The translations under genes and the position numbers were made by a program. From positions 5,368,001 to 5,432,000 of the forward strand of contig NZ_CP118108.1 in the NCBI RefSeq assembly GCF_028747985.1: 64,000 bases of DNA, written 5' to 3'. Of this stretch, positions 1 through 7,967 are shown piece by piece. This DNA comes from Paenibacillus urinalis. Its GTDB lineage: Bacteria > Bacillota > Bacilli > Paenibacillales > Paenibacillaceae. The notes below the pieces were generated by a model, which saw nothing but the letters and a program-made list of their open reading frames with translations, made no database searches and had not been told where the DNA came from. Numbering within the stretch: position 1 is the stretch's first letter; each line of letters begins with the position of its first letter.

Positions 1-537
1 GAGAACAAAAAGGGAGTCATGGACCTTGTCGTAAATAGTTTGGGTGACGGAGAAGGCGCGAAACAGAACAAGGAATTGTTTATGAGCCGCTCGACTGTAA
101 AAAGCGGACTGACCTCTAACTATTACACCGCGTTTTTCTGGGGGTTGAGCCCGGCTAAGGGACTTGGTTCGGACAACATCATCCATGACGGCCTGACGAA
201 GGGAAAGATGATTAACCCTATCTCGCATACTGGCATGGCGTCTAACGGGGGCGGAATGAATAACTACGTCTGGACTATGGTAGAAGAAAATGAACAAGGG
301 CAATGGTTTGACTACGTACCTGTTACTTATGAGATGCTGCAGGAAATGAATCCATACTATTTCATCTATCACTACTATGCAGGACTTGATGAGGGGAAAA
401 TGCGGCTACAAAGTTTCCATGACGCTAAGGTCGAGTACGCCAATCAGATGTGGGAGCACCGCGACGTATACGGATACATGCAGGGATTCGAGAATGTCAT
501 TTCCCTACACTATCTTGGGTTGGCAGATTACGAGTAA
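1..537 (+). CDS. Hypothetical protein, 5' end outside window
   Basis: The reading frame is open from base 1 (six codons precede the first ATG at 19) and stops at 535-537, so this is the C-terminal part of a longer gene. At least 178 residues are visible. The fragment is rich in Tyr, Trp, Met and Asn and has no membrane segment or nucleotide-binding motif. I do not recognise the family. It ends just before a strong terminator, so it is the last gene of a transcript coming from the left. Codon use looks normal for a real gene, and no competing frame of similar length exists. It lies in the accessory region, so an element-borne function is likely, but nothing more specific can be said. Confidence 0.6.
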   Translation, partial: ENKKGVMDLVVNSLGDGEGAKQNKELFMSRSTVKSGLTSNYYTAFFWGLSPAKGLGSDNIIHDGLTKGKMINPISHTGMASNGGGMNNYVWTMVEENEQGQWFDYVPVTYEMLQEMNPYYFIYHYYAGLDEGKMRLQSFHDAKVEYANQMWEHRDVYGYMQGFENVISLHYLGLADYE

Positions 538-546
538 TGAATATAT

Positions 547-587
547 AAGGAGTTATCGGTGGTAATACCGATAGCTCCTTCTTTTTC
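547..587 (+). terminator. Rho-independent terminator after the first gene
   Basis: A 14-bp stem (547-560 with 567-580, one G-U pair) closes a 6-base loop and is followed by a T-rich tract at 581-587. It sits 10 bases after the stop codon of the truncated gene. Confidence 0.85.
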
Positions 588-852
588 TGATAACGCCCAG
601 ATGATTTATCACCATATTCAAGTTACTAAATGACAGGAATCTCTTTCATGAGACTATGCTTTCAAATATAGTTATAAATGTATATTATAACCATGTATAA
701 CGCCGAGACGCTCGGCGTGCGGCACGTAGGAACATAGATACGGAACGTATAAAACGAAAGATACAAGAACCTTTACAGAAGTCATTATTATTCAGGCACC
801 AAATCCATTAAACGGATTAGGTGCCTTCATATTTTTTAAGGAGGAGTAAGCT
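588..852 (+). promoter_or_regulatory. Intergenic leader of radC with two hairpins
   Basis: No gene is seen here. A perfect 7-bp GC-rich hairpin with a 3-base loop lies at 701-717. A second hairpin (795-806 with 814-825, one mismatch) is followed by a T run at 832-837, like an intrinsic terminator. It lies only a few bases before the radC Shine-Dalgarno sequence (AAGGAGGAG, 838-846). A terminator between promoter and ribosome-binding site suggests attenuation or antitermination, or simply the end of a short upstream RNA. Which of these applies cannot be told from sequence. Confidence 0.5.
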
Positions 853-1353
853 ATGTACCCTTACCCACAGCAACTTGAAATGCCATTGGATAATTGCAAC
901 GAAAATAAACTGCCTGCCAAACGAGTCAATATCGTCAGCCTAAAGATCGTTAGGGAATCTTCGCTCCTCTACCCGGAGCGGGTCATTCGGTCACCCCTGG
1001 ATGCCGTAAAGCTCTTGCAGTCATTTCTCCAAGATGCAGACAGAGAGTACTTTATTGTCGTTTGTCTGGACACCAAAAATCAAGTCAACTCGATTACAAC
1101 AAGTCATATTGGCACTCTTAATGCTAGTATCGTGCACCCCCGGGAATGCTTTAAGACAGCCCTACTAAGCAATGCCGCAACAATTCTTATCGCCCATAAT
1201 CATCCAAGCGGCAGTGCAACGCCTTCACCGGAAGACATCACCATTACAAAGCGACTATGTAAAGTTGGGGAAATTCTCGGTATTGAATTGCTGGACCATA
1301 TCATAATTGCAGACACAGACTATTGCTCACTCAAGGAAAAGAATTATATATAA
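853..1353 (+). CDS. radC: RadC-family JAB/MPN (JAMM) domain protein
   Basis: This 166-residue protein carries the RadC signature near its C-terminus: H115, H117 and D128 in a HxHP-(S/T)-G...S-P-x-x-D arrangement. This is the JAMM zinc-site pattern of the RadC/UPF0758 family. It is shorter than chromosomal RadC (about 220-230 residues) and lacks the N-terminal helix-hairpin-helix half. That matches the short RadC-like proteins common on phages and integrative elements, including SCC cassettes. The biochemical role of RadC is unsettled; a DNA-repair role is traditional but unproven. A perfect Shine-Dalgarno (AAGGAGGAG) precedes ATG 853. It heads a run of plus-strand genes leading to the primase and recombinases, so it is probably element-borne. 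Confidence 0.85.
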   Translation: MYPYPQQLEMPLDNCNENKLPAKRVNIVSLKIVRESSLLYPERVIRSPLDAVKLLQSFLQDADREYFIVVCLDTKNQVNSITTSHIGTLNASIVHPRECFKTALLSNAATILIAHNHPSGSATPSPEDITITKRLCKVGEILGIELLDHIIIADTDYCSLKEKNYI

Positions 1354-1461
1354 CTATAACAGGACGGGGATTTTACCTCGTTCTTTTTTTCCATCCTCCC
1401 TCTCGACTTTGGACTACCTTCCTTATTCCTGATATCATTTACACGAAAGGGGCTAAATAGG

Positions 1462-2118
1462 GTGGAAACAAAACCGTACAATAGACGCACTCACTATTCA
1501 AAATCTAAAAAAACCAGTGAACCTAAAGATTACTATTCTCTAAGGTCGCTGTCCAAAGAGATATTCCCTTACATCAGCGAAGAACGCGCATACCGGAATA
1601 CTCTTGCCAATTTCAAAGAAGCTTGTTCGCTTATAGGCAAAAGTGTGGATGATTATCGAACTAAGAAAAATTCACCGATTCGAATTCCTTCAAGCCAAAA
1701 GACGGCAATCATGCTCTTAATTCGTCATATCTCAATCTATAAAACCGGTCTTGCCTTCAAAAATCAGGATTATGACAAGATCACCGAGTACGCTAAGGAT
1801 CTTATCGAAACAAAGGACGCTATTGATCGGGCTGATTTTGCAAATATGGAAAAAAACATGGATGATTATGCTAATTTTTACGATTTATTCTATAGTTCAT
1901 CAGAGATTCGCCTCATTATTGCCCACCAATTGAAAATGGAAGTTACTGAACGCCTCATGAAGGACTTCACTTACATAGCCGAAAAAGTACCCGAAGATCG
2001 TGCCACAATGTATACTGAGTTTTACAGAAATGAGATTCAAAGGGCGATAAAGAAAGCCTCTGCTGTCATAAGGAAAATGAATGAAGAGCAATGGTACAAT
2101 CAAATAGGAAATGAATAA
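1462..2118 (+). CDS. Hypothetical helical protein of the accessory element
   Basis: A 218-residue protein starting at GTG 1462, supported by a GAAAGGGG Shine-Dalgarno at 1445-1452. No earlier in-frame ATG exists. The N-terminal 40 residues are very basic (Lys/Arg/Ser), and the rest is rich in charged residues with predicted helices and no signal peptide or membrane segment. The C-terminal third has a basic helix ending in a Met-Asn-Glu-Glu-rich tail. I do not recognise a family. It is followed by a strong terminator and lies between radC and another unknown gene, all on the same strand. A DNA-binding or accessory replication role is possible but unsupported. Confidence 0.65.
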   Translation: METKPYNRRTHYSKSKKTSEPKDYYSLRSLSKEIFPYISEERAYRNTLANFKEACSLIGKSVDDYRTKKNSPIRIPSSQKTAIMLLIRHISIYKTGLAFKNQDYDKITEYAKDLIETKDAIDRADFANMEKNMDDYANFYDLFYSSSEIRLIIAHQLKMEVTERLMKDFTYIAEKVPEDRATMYTEFYRNEIQRAIKKASAVIRKMNEEQWYNQIGNE

Positions 2119-2130
2119 ATTGCATGCATA

Positions 2131-2158
2131 ACAGCAGCCGAACGGCTGCTGTTTTTTT
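2131..2158 (+). terminator. Rho-independent terminator
   Basis: A perfect 9-bp stem (2131-2139 with 2144-2152), tetraloop GAAC and a run of T to 2158, 12 bases after the stop of the preceding gene. Confidence 0.9.
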
Positions 2159-2433
2159 AGTATAGGAACGAACGTTTGTGTACTCAAACCACATTTCCAC
2201 AAGAAAATAGTACATACTTTTCGATTATTGATCAATTTATGATTTGTCCATAAGATTTCGAAGCACCTCTCGTACTGATCAGCTTTGAAATCCTCCGTTC
2301 TTTGATAATCGAATAACGCTGGTTACCAGCGCTCTAGACAAGCGCCCGTTTCCAGCCATGGTTCATCGCAAGGTGAACAAATACCGCAGTGCAGATAGCA
2401 AGCGGTAAATCTAACTAAATGGAGGTTTTACTG
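2159..2433 (+). promoter_or_regulatory. Intergenic region with LexA-like site and inverted repeat
   Basis: About 275 bases with no gene. At 2165-2178 the sequence GGAACGAACGTTTG resembles a Gram-positive LexA (DinR) box (CGAAC-N4-GTTCG), matching GAAC-N4-GTT but not the outer bases. A 6-bp inverted repeat around a TTA centre (CGCTGG...CCAGCG) lies near 2315-2330. An SOS link would fit an integrative element, but the match is imperfect and no clear promoter was placed. Confidence 0.25.
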
Positions 2434-3471
2434 ATGGCAAATCGTATTCATGCAATCAAATTTCTGGAGAACTACGATCTTCAGAATCGGATCTTAAACA
2501 TTAAGTCCGAAGCAGAGGTAAGTCCCTCACTACTGGATGAGTTGAAGTGTATTGAAGGCTTAGATTTGACCGACGCACAGCCCGACCTAGGCTTCTATCG
2601 GATGTTGGCTACCGAATACGACCGTTATCTGCAAGAAAAGCACTTGGATAACATTTCGCTGGTGATTACCGGTATCGACAACACCCCCTTTTCATCGGAC
2701 AACGGTAAGCACCTCATAAGTGAAGCCTGTCGGCGGATTGAATCATCGCCTTTCGGTTCAAGAATGGATTTTTATGAGAGTGACTTCATAATCGAAGTTC
2801 TTTGGTTTCCAACAACACTTATCTGCTTTGGGGACTTTGATTCTAAACAAGTCGAAGAGGTTCGACTCAACGTTTACAACTATTTGGTCGATGTCTTGGG
2901 TCTCCTAGTGGAAGACGTGAGCTTCTCCGTTATTGATGGTGGAGGTGGCCGGGAGGATTGGTTCTACGATTACTACTTTCTCCCACGCAAAATCGCGGAC
3001 ATATTCAATGGGGCTGAAGGCCTCCTTGCGTCCTATCAGTCAGATGGAGAAAAGACGATCATGGGCTATTTTCGAGAAGATAATGACTTGGAGAACTTGA
3101 AGGCTGCTGTTCAAAGCCAACTCCCTGCGCCTATTGGCTTCGATATAAACCTTCCTGATAATTTTGAAGCCTCTACCCGCACAATCTTCTTTATGCCTAC
3201 GTTCAGAATTAACCTGAATATCCCAGCGGGGCAATCTGCGGGAAAGATCCTTCAGTTGGTCAACCAGCATTTTGACGTATTGCAGACAACGGTGTTTGGT
3301 GGACACATTTACCTTGAATGCAAGTCATCAGAAGGCCCGTTTGCTAACACAGTTTCTGATATTGTCGCAAATATTCAGGAGATTCTCTCCCCATTCGTGA
3401 TCCCGGTTCTCCACGATTTAAGCCTGGATGTGTTGAGCGTTCAGTTCATATTGACCTACACGGAATACTGA
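2434..3471 (+). CDS. Hypothetical protein upstream of the primase
   Basis: The start is set at ATG 2434 because the upstream in-frame ATG at 2419 is itself part of the Shine-Dalgarno sequence (ATGGAGGT; GGAGGT at 2421-2426, 7 bases before 2434). The product is 345 residues, acidic, without signal peptide or membrane segment. A Gly-rich stretch (DGGGGRED) lies near residue 170, followed by a Trp/Tyr-rich segment. The C-terminal half reads like alternating beta strands and helices. I do not recognise a family. The next gene, a PrimPol primase, starts 35 bases downstream on the same strand, so it probably belongs to the replication module of the element. Confidence 0.65.
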   Translation: MANRIHAIKFLENYDLQNRILNIKSEAEVSPSLLDELKCIEGLDLTDAQPDLGFYRMLATEYDRYLQEKHLDNISLVITGIDNTPFSSDNGKHLISEACRRIESSPFGSRMDFYESDFIIEVLWFPTTLICFGDFDSKQVEEVRLNVYNYLVDVLGLLVEDVSFSVIDGGGGREDWFYDYYFLPRKIADIFNGAEGLLASYQSDGEKTIMGYFREDNDLENLKAAVQSQLPAPIGFDINLPDNFEASTRTIFFMPTFRINLNIPAGQSAGKILQLVNQHFDVLQTTVFGGHIYLECKSSEGPFANTVSDIVANIQEILSPFVIPVLHDLSLDVLSVQFILTYTEY

Positions 3472-3506
3472 TTTTAAAGAATTTATACCTGAAGGAGGTC
3501 AGAACT

Positions 3507-4055
3507 ATGCAAACAATCATTAAAGCGATGTACGCTTATGCAGAGATGGGCTGGCCGGTTTTCCCCGTCTGTTCACATGACCATGACGGAATGACAGGTA
3601 GACATAAAGCCACTTGTGATCGACCGGGTAAACGCCCGTTAATCAAAAATTGGCAACATTGCAAAGCACCCAACGAAGAACGAATTAAAGAATGGATCGA
3701 TACTTGGAGTTGCTTTAACATCGGACTTTTGCTTGGCAGTCCAAGTGGGCTCGTTGGTATTGACGTTGACGGAGAAGGCGGTAAACGCCTTCTCCGTCAC
3801 CTCAGTGGAGGGGATCTGCCAACTACGTGGATGTTTCAAACTCCCAATAATGGAATGCGGTATTTGTACCGAATTCCCGATAAATACACTCTGAACAGCG
3901 ACCAGACTCAGGATACTTCGCAAGCCCACAGTGAATGCCGTCTTCTTGGAGAAGGATGCCAGACCATCCTTCCCCCATCAATTCATGCCAACGGAGGTAG
4001 ATACCAATGGATCAACAGCAGCTACATCCCGCAGCCGCTCCAGAATGGATGGTAA
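3507..4055 (+). CDS. PrimPol-type (bifunctional primase-polymerase) domain protein
   Basis: This 182-residue protein matches the N-terminal primase-polymerase (Prim-Pol) domain found in replication proteins of phages and plasmids. It has an N-terminal GWPVFPV, then GKRPL with a following Trp, the NIGLLLG segment, GIDVDG (the catalytic acidic pair), and the C-terminal NGGRYQW motif. Family members synthesise primers and extend them. Shine-Dalgarno AAGGAGGT is 8 bases before ATG 3507. The gene ends by overlapping the SF3 helicase by 49 bases in the -1 frame. In many relatives the two domains are fused in one polypeptide, so this pair may be a natural split or a frameshifted fusion. Confidence 0.85.
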   Translation: MQTIIKAMYAYAEMGWPVFPVCSHDHDGMTGRHKATCDRPGKRPLIKNWQHCKAPNEERIKEWIDTWSCFNIGLLLGSPSGLVGIDVDGEGGKRLLRHLSGGDLPTTWMFQTPNNGMRYLYRIPDKYTLNSDQTQDTSQAHSECRLLGEGCQTILPPSIHANGGRYQWINSSYIPQPLQNGW

Positions 4056-5860
4056 ATAGGATGACTAAACAGACCAGAACCCTTACCGCCGATTCCAATC
4101 TAGCACTTCAAAAACTTGTCTCCCGTTGTAAAGTGTTTGCCGAAGACTGGACTACACAGCAGCAAAGCGGCCTCGATGAAGAAACATGGTTCAAATGGCT
4201 CTCACTTCTTTTCCACTCTGCTGGTGCCGATTCTGCATTGGAGTTTTCAAAGGCATCCATTAAGCATGGTCCACGCAGCCAAGAGCGGCTTAGGGACCTT
4301 CAAAAGTCGGAGAAAAAGAGATTTGTACGCTGCCGAACCTTGGGATGCGACGAACAAAAGATTGCGGAATGCTTTGCCGGTCAGTTGAGACGAAACGAGA
4401 AAGGTACAATAACCAATAGCCCGGCAAGATTTTTACTAAGCAGCTATACTGCCACAACTCCCTCCTGGAAACAACAGGTAGATCCTAGCCAAATTGGGCT
4501 TGAAGTTTCCAAGAAAACCGGAAGGTTAATCGGAATAAACGGCAATATTTACGCTCGGTACATTCTTCAAAAAAAACTTGATCTAATCTACTCAAATGAT
4601 CGCTTTTACGTGTACCAGTCATCTGGCGTATGGAAGTTCGAAGATTCCAATAGGGTTTCCCGTATCCTTCGTGGAATACTGCATAGCTTTGTTCCTGACT
4701 CTTGGACCCCCAAGCTGGAATTAGACTATATTTCGGCGCTCAAGGTCGAAGCTCCACGGGTAGATAAAATGGATCCAAACCGAAAGATGATTAATTTGGC
4801 CAACGGTATGCTGGACCTTGAAGAATATCAGTTGGTCCCACACGATAAAAGGTACTATTCAACTATTCAGGTGCCCATTCATTACGATCCTACTGCTAAA
4901 TGCCCGACGTTTCTACAATATCTGAGTGATATTTTCCAAAACGATCAAGAACTTATCGAATTGACTGCGGAAATGCAAGGATACTGCCTCACCACAGAAG
5001 TAAAGGCGCACAAAGCCTTTATCCTCTATGGAAAAGGGAGCAACGGGAAAAGTGTTTTGGCTGAGATATTGAACCGGCTTTGCGGAATCGAAAATGTCTC
5101 TTCTGTTTCACTCGGAGAGCTTGATAATTCCTTTGCCAGATCTGAATTGGTAGATAAGATTCTCAATCTCGCTACCGAAAATGAAGTGGGTAAATCCGGC
5201 TTCGACACGACCTATTTCAAATCAATCGTATCAGGCGATACAATCCGCGTGGAACGTAAGCATGAACAAGGTTTCAGTTACCAGCCGTTCTGCAAGCTCG
5301 TATTTGCACTCAATAACTTTCCTTACACAAAGGATAAAAGCTACGGCTTTCTCCGTCGCCTTGTAATCCTTCCGTTCAACAAGACCTTTAAAGAAGAAAA
5401 GGCTGACGTAAACCTACTGAACAAGTTGACGGAAGAGTTGTCAGGTATTCTAAATTTTGCATTGAGCGGCCTGAAACGACTGGAAGCAAACGGGTATCGC
5501 TTTACCAAGTCACAAGCCGCTAATAATCTTCTCAAGGAATTTAGCGAAGAGTTGAATCCTGTAGAATGCTTCGTCGATGAAATGATTGTTAAGGGTTCCC
5601 CAGAAGATCGCGTGAAAAACAAAGATATTGGAACCTCCTTCAAGCAGTGGTGCCAAAGGCAGGGACACGGATCATTGGCTCAATATTCCCAAATCCGGCT
5701 ACTACGAAACATTCGTGAAATTCTCCAAAGCAAGGGCATCAAAACAGAGGTAGGCAACGCAGGGGATGGTCGTTACACCAAAGGTATCAAGCTAATGAAG
5801 AACCCAAATACTCTACTAAATGAAAGTGTTTCGGTAGGCGACATCGAGGATATCACCTAA
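4007..5860 (+). CDS. D5/P4-type SF3 primase-helicase
   Basis: A 617-residue protein of the phage/plasmid D5/P4 family. After an N-terminal region with two Cys-containing segments comes a D5_N-like helical region (about 200-300). The SF3 helicase ATPase follows: Walker A GKGSNGKS (about 342-349), Walker B-like LATENE (about 387-392), and the sensor segment NNFPYTKDK followed by FLRRL. Such helicases form hexamers that unwind element origins; SCC cassettes carry analogous cch helicases. ATG 4007 has GGAGGT 8 bases upstream, but those bases also encode the conserved Gly-Gly of the PrimPol NGGRYQW motif. Residues 12-16 (APEWM) resemble the linker that follows PrimPol in fused relatives. This hints that the overlap arose by a -1 frameshift in a fused ancestor. 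Confidence 0.88.
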   Translation: MDQQQLHPAAAPEWMVNRMTKQTRTLTADSNLALQKLVSRCKVFAEDWTTQQQSGLDEETWFKWLSLLFHSAGADSALEFSKASIKHGPRSQERLRDLQKSEKKRFVRCRTLGCDEQKIAECFAGQLRRNEKGTITNSPARFLLSSYTATTPSWKQQVDPSQIGLEVSKKTGRLIGINGNIYARYILQKKLDLIYSNDRFYVYQSSGVWKFEDSNRVSRILRGILHSFVPDSWTPKLELDYISALKVEAPRVDKMDPNRKMINLANGMLDLEEYQLVPHDKRYYSTIQVPIHYDPTAKCPTFLQYLSDIFQNDQELIELTAEMQGYCLTTEVKAHKAFILYGKGSNGKSVLAEILNRLCGIENVSSVSLGELDNSFARSELVDKILNLATENEVGKSGFDTTYFKSIVSGDTIRVERKHEQGFSYQPFCKLVFALNNFPYTKDKSYGFLRRLVILPFNKTFKEEKADVNLLNKLTEELSGILNFALSGLKRLEANGYRFTKSQAANNLLKEFSEELNPVECFVDEMIVKGSPEDRVKNKDIGTSFKQWCQRQGHGSLAQYSQIRLLRNIREILQSKGIKTEVGNAGDGRYTKGIKLMKNPNTLLNESVSVGDIEDIT

Positions 5861-6243
5861 ACCAGTGTGCTGTCCCGGGTGGTTCGGTCTGCTGCGCTCA
5901 ACTGTCGGTTTACAGCTTCTACTGACACAGTCAGGGCCCTTACGCGGCAAGGCTCTGATTAGACTAGTGTCGGTTGTGTCGGTCAAATGAAATATCCCCC
6001 CTGCCAAAAAACAGACCACCAGCATACACCTGTAGGCAAACAAACGGCTTACGGAACCGACACAACCGACACAACCGGCTGAAAAGTCCAGACCACGCAA
6101 GACATCTCCCGAAAGACAGTCTAAAAATCAAGCGCAACGGAAGCGAATGATTGCGTTACCCAGGTAGCAGGGGTAACAAAGCCCTTTTCAAGCTGAAATT
6201 ATTAATTTGATACTATTAAAATCATCATTAAGGGGGAACAAGC
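5861..6243. repeat. Non-coding region with inverted pairs of 9-bp repeats
   Basis: There is no gene here. Two tandem 9-mers (GTGTCGGTT, GTGTCGGTC; 5967-5984) are repeated in inverted orientation at 6056-6074 (CCGACACAA twice). This gives a perfect 17-bp inverted repeat (5967-5983 with 6056-6072) about 72 bases apart. A short 5-bp hairpin (CTGAC-ACA-GTCAG) lies near 5921-5933, and related GTCGGT words occur at its left. The iteron-like repeats lie between the helicase and recombinase genes. They could be an origin bound by the SF3 helicase or binding sites for the recombinases or a regulator. Function is inferred from position only. Confidence 0.6.
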
Positions 6244-6396
6244 ATGAAGGAAACATTCGATCACACTGACCCTTCACACCATTTTGAGCTATTCATCGAC
6301 ATTCTGGCGGACATGATTTGCCACTACCTAAAAGCTGAGGATGTCTCCACTGGAGCGGACAAACTCTCTACTCAGTCGTCGCAAGAAGCAGCATAG
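6244..6396 (+). CDS. Small acidic protein upstream of recombinases (50 aa)
   Basis: A 50-residue ORF with a convincing Shine-Dalgarno (AAGGGGG, ending 7 bases before ATG 6244). Its stop (TAG, 6394-6396) lies 11 bases before the recombinase ATG. The sequence is acidic, with a hydrophobic helix-like core (FELFIDILADMI) and a hydrophilic tail. I recognise no family. Small genes immediately upstream of large serine recombinases can be directionality or regulatory factors, but that is inference. Its tight spacing and strong ribosome-binding site argue that it is translated as the first gene of the recombinase operon. Confidence 0.6.
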   Translation: MKETFDHTDPSHHFELFIDILADMICHYLKAEDVSTGADKLSTQSSQEAA

Positions 6397-6407
6397 AGGT
6401 GTCGTGC

Positions 6408-7967
6408 ATGATAGTAAAAATGAATGCCGCACTGTATATAAGGGTATCAACGGATGAACAAGTCCATGGCTTTAGTCTGGAGGCGCAAAAAGCTGCCTTG
6501 TACGATCATTGCCGTAAATCGCAGACGAGTGTCTACAAGCTCTATGTCGATGCGGGACTTTCAGGTAAGTCCATTTCAGGCAGGCCATCGCTAACCGAGT
6601 TGCTGGAAGACGCTCGTAAAGGGCTCTTCCAGCAAGTGATTTGCCTTCGTCTGAACCGTCTTTCTCGCAACCTGACGGATCTACTGTACATTACCGAAAT
6701 CTTTGAAAAGCATGATGTTACACTTCACAGCCTGACAGAACATCTCCAAACGGATACTCCCATGGGAAAGTTTGCCCTCCAGATGCTCGGCTCCGTTGCC
6801 GAGCATGAGAGGGCACAAATTGCACAGAATGTTCGCCTCGGAATGCAGCGGCGCAACAAGCTGGGCACGTGGAACAGCGGCAATCAGGTGCTTGGCTATC
6901 AGTGGATTCCACATTCAGTAAATCATAGCCTTTCCCGTGTTGAGATTATTCCCGACGAAGCGAAGCTAGTCCGTAACATTTTCGGATGGTACGACAGCGG
7001 TCTGGGGCTGAAAGCCATAGTAAATCGGCTAAATAGTAGCGGAGTTCGCACCAAAAGAGGAAAAACGTTTAGCTGCATTTCAGTACGCGGTATTTTAACA
7101 AATGTGAATTACATCGGAAAAATCTCCTACACCGACAGTAGCGCCCCGGGCCTTAAAAAGGTTGTAGAAGGAGAACACGAGCCCATCATTCCAATGAAGC
7201 TCTGGGAACAGGTTCAATTGCGACTGGCAAGCCGTTCACAACCGCCCAGTAAAGTCATTACCGATACATTCCCGCTTACCGGATTACTAAAATGTCCTGG
7301 ATGTGAAAGCGGCATGGTTGCATCTCACGTTTCACGCACTCGAAAGAATGGAATGCGGCACATTGATCGGTACTATATATGCGGTCGTTACAGTTCTGGA
7401 GGCAGGGCAGTTTGTAAACCTCATCATGTGCGAGCCGACCAGGCTGAGAATTTGGTAGGCAGGCATATCCAGAATTTTCTTTGCCATCCTACGGTTGCGG
7501 AAAAATTGGCAATAGAACTTAATCAAAAACGGGATAGAAAACTGGAACCCTTCCGAAAACGGATTAATGAAATAGGAACTCAAATTTCCGCATTAAAGAA
7601 ACGAAACCTACGTTGCTATGAGCTTTTTGAGGATGGGCACATTGACAGTCAGGAACTAAAAAACAAGCTTCTAAATCTCCAATCTGAAATAAGCATATTG
7701 GAACAAGAGCAGACCGAATTAGAGCGGAAGATCGACAGTGATCCAGAGCAACCTATTCCAATTGATCGCATTCGCCGCGTGCTTTCCGATTTTCAACCCG
7801 TATTACAAGGTGCAACACCCACACAGCAAAAATCATTGTTTCGAAGGATGATTGCAAAGATCACATTACCAGCTAATCGAGACATCAGCAAAGCAGTTAT
7901 TCATGGCTCGGAAGCACTTCTAAATCTCAATATTCCAACAAATCAAATTGAAGGTGAACATCGATGA
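6408..7967 (+). CDS. Large serine recombinase 1 (CcrA/CcrB-like)
   Basis: A 519-residue recombinase. The N-terminal resolvase domain has the catalytic Ser14 in YIRVST and the LRLNRLSRN segment with the conserved Arg. The recombinase DNA-binding domain follows, then a zinc ribbon with CPGC near residue 295 and two later Cys (YICGRY, AVCKPHH). A coiled coil covers about 385-445. Such enzymes cut and rejoin att sites through a phosphoserine link. The start ATG 6408 is chosen over GTG 6399 because AGAGG at 6396-6400 is correctly spaced for 6408. The stop overlaps the start of recombinase 2 by four bases (ATGA), so the two are translationally coupled, as expected for a paired system. Assignment as SCC-type rests on pairing and location. 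Confidence 0.92.
   Translation: MIVKMNAALYIRVSTDEQVHGFSLEAQKAALYDHCRKSQTSVYKLYVDAGLSGKSISGRPSLTELLEDARKGLFQQVICLRLNRLSRNLTDLLYITEIFEKHDVTLHSLTEHLQTDTPMGKFALQMLGSVAEHERAQIAQNVRLGMQRRNKLGTWNSGNQVLGYQWIPHSVNHSLSRVEIIPDEAKLVRNIFGWYDSGLGLKAIVNRLNSSGVRTKRGKTFSCISVRGILTNVNYIGKISYTDSSAPGLKKVVEGEHEPIIPMKLWEQVQLRLASRSQPPSKVITDTFPLTGLLKCPGCESGMVASHVSRTRKNGMRHIDRYYICGRYSSGGRAVCKPHHVRADQAENLVGRHIQNFLCHPTVAEKLAIELNQKRDRKLEPFRKRINEIGTQISALKKRNLRCYELFEDGHIDSQELKNKLLNLQSEISILEQEQTELERKIDSDPEQPIPIDRIRRVLSDFQPVLQGATPTQQKSLFRRMIAKITLPANRDISKAVIHGSEALLNLNIPTNQIEGEHR

Noticed and set aside
3600..3630. CACTTGTGAT resembling the rlmH 3' sequence, as a possible left attachment site
   Set aside because: Only 9-10 bases match, and it lies inside the PrimPol coding sequence.
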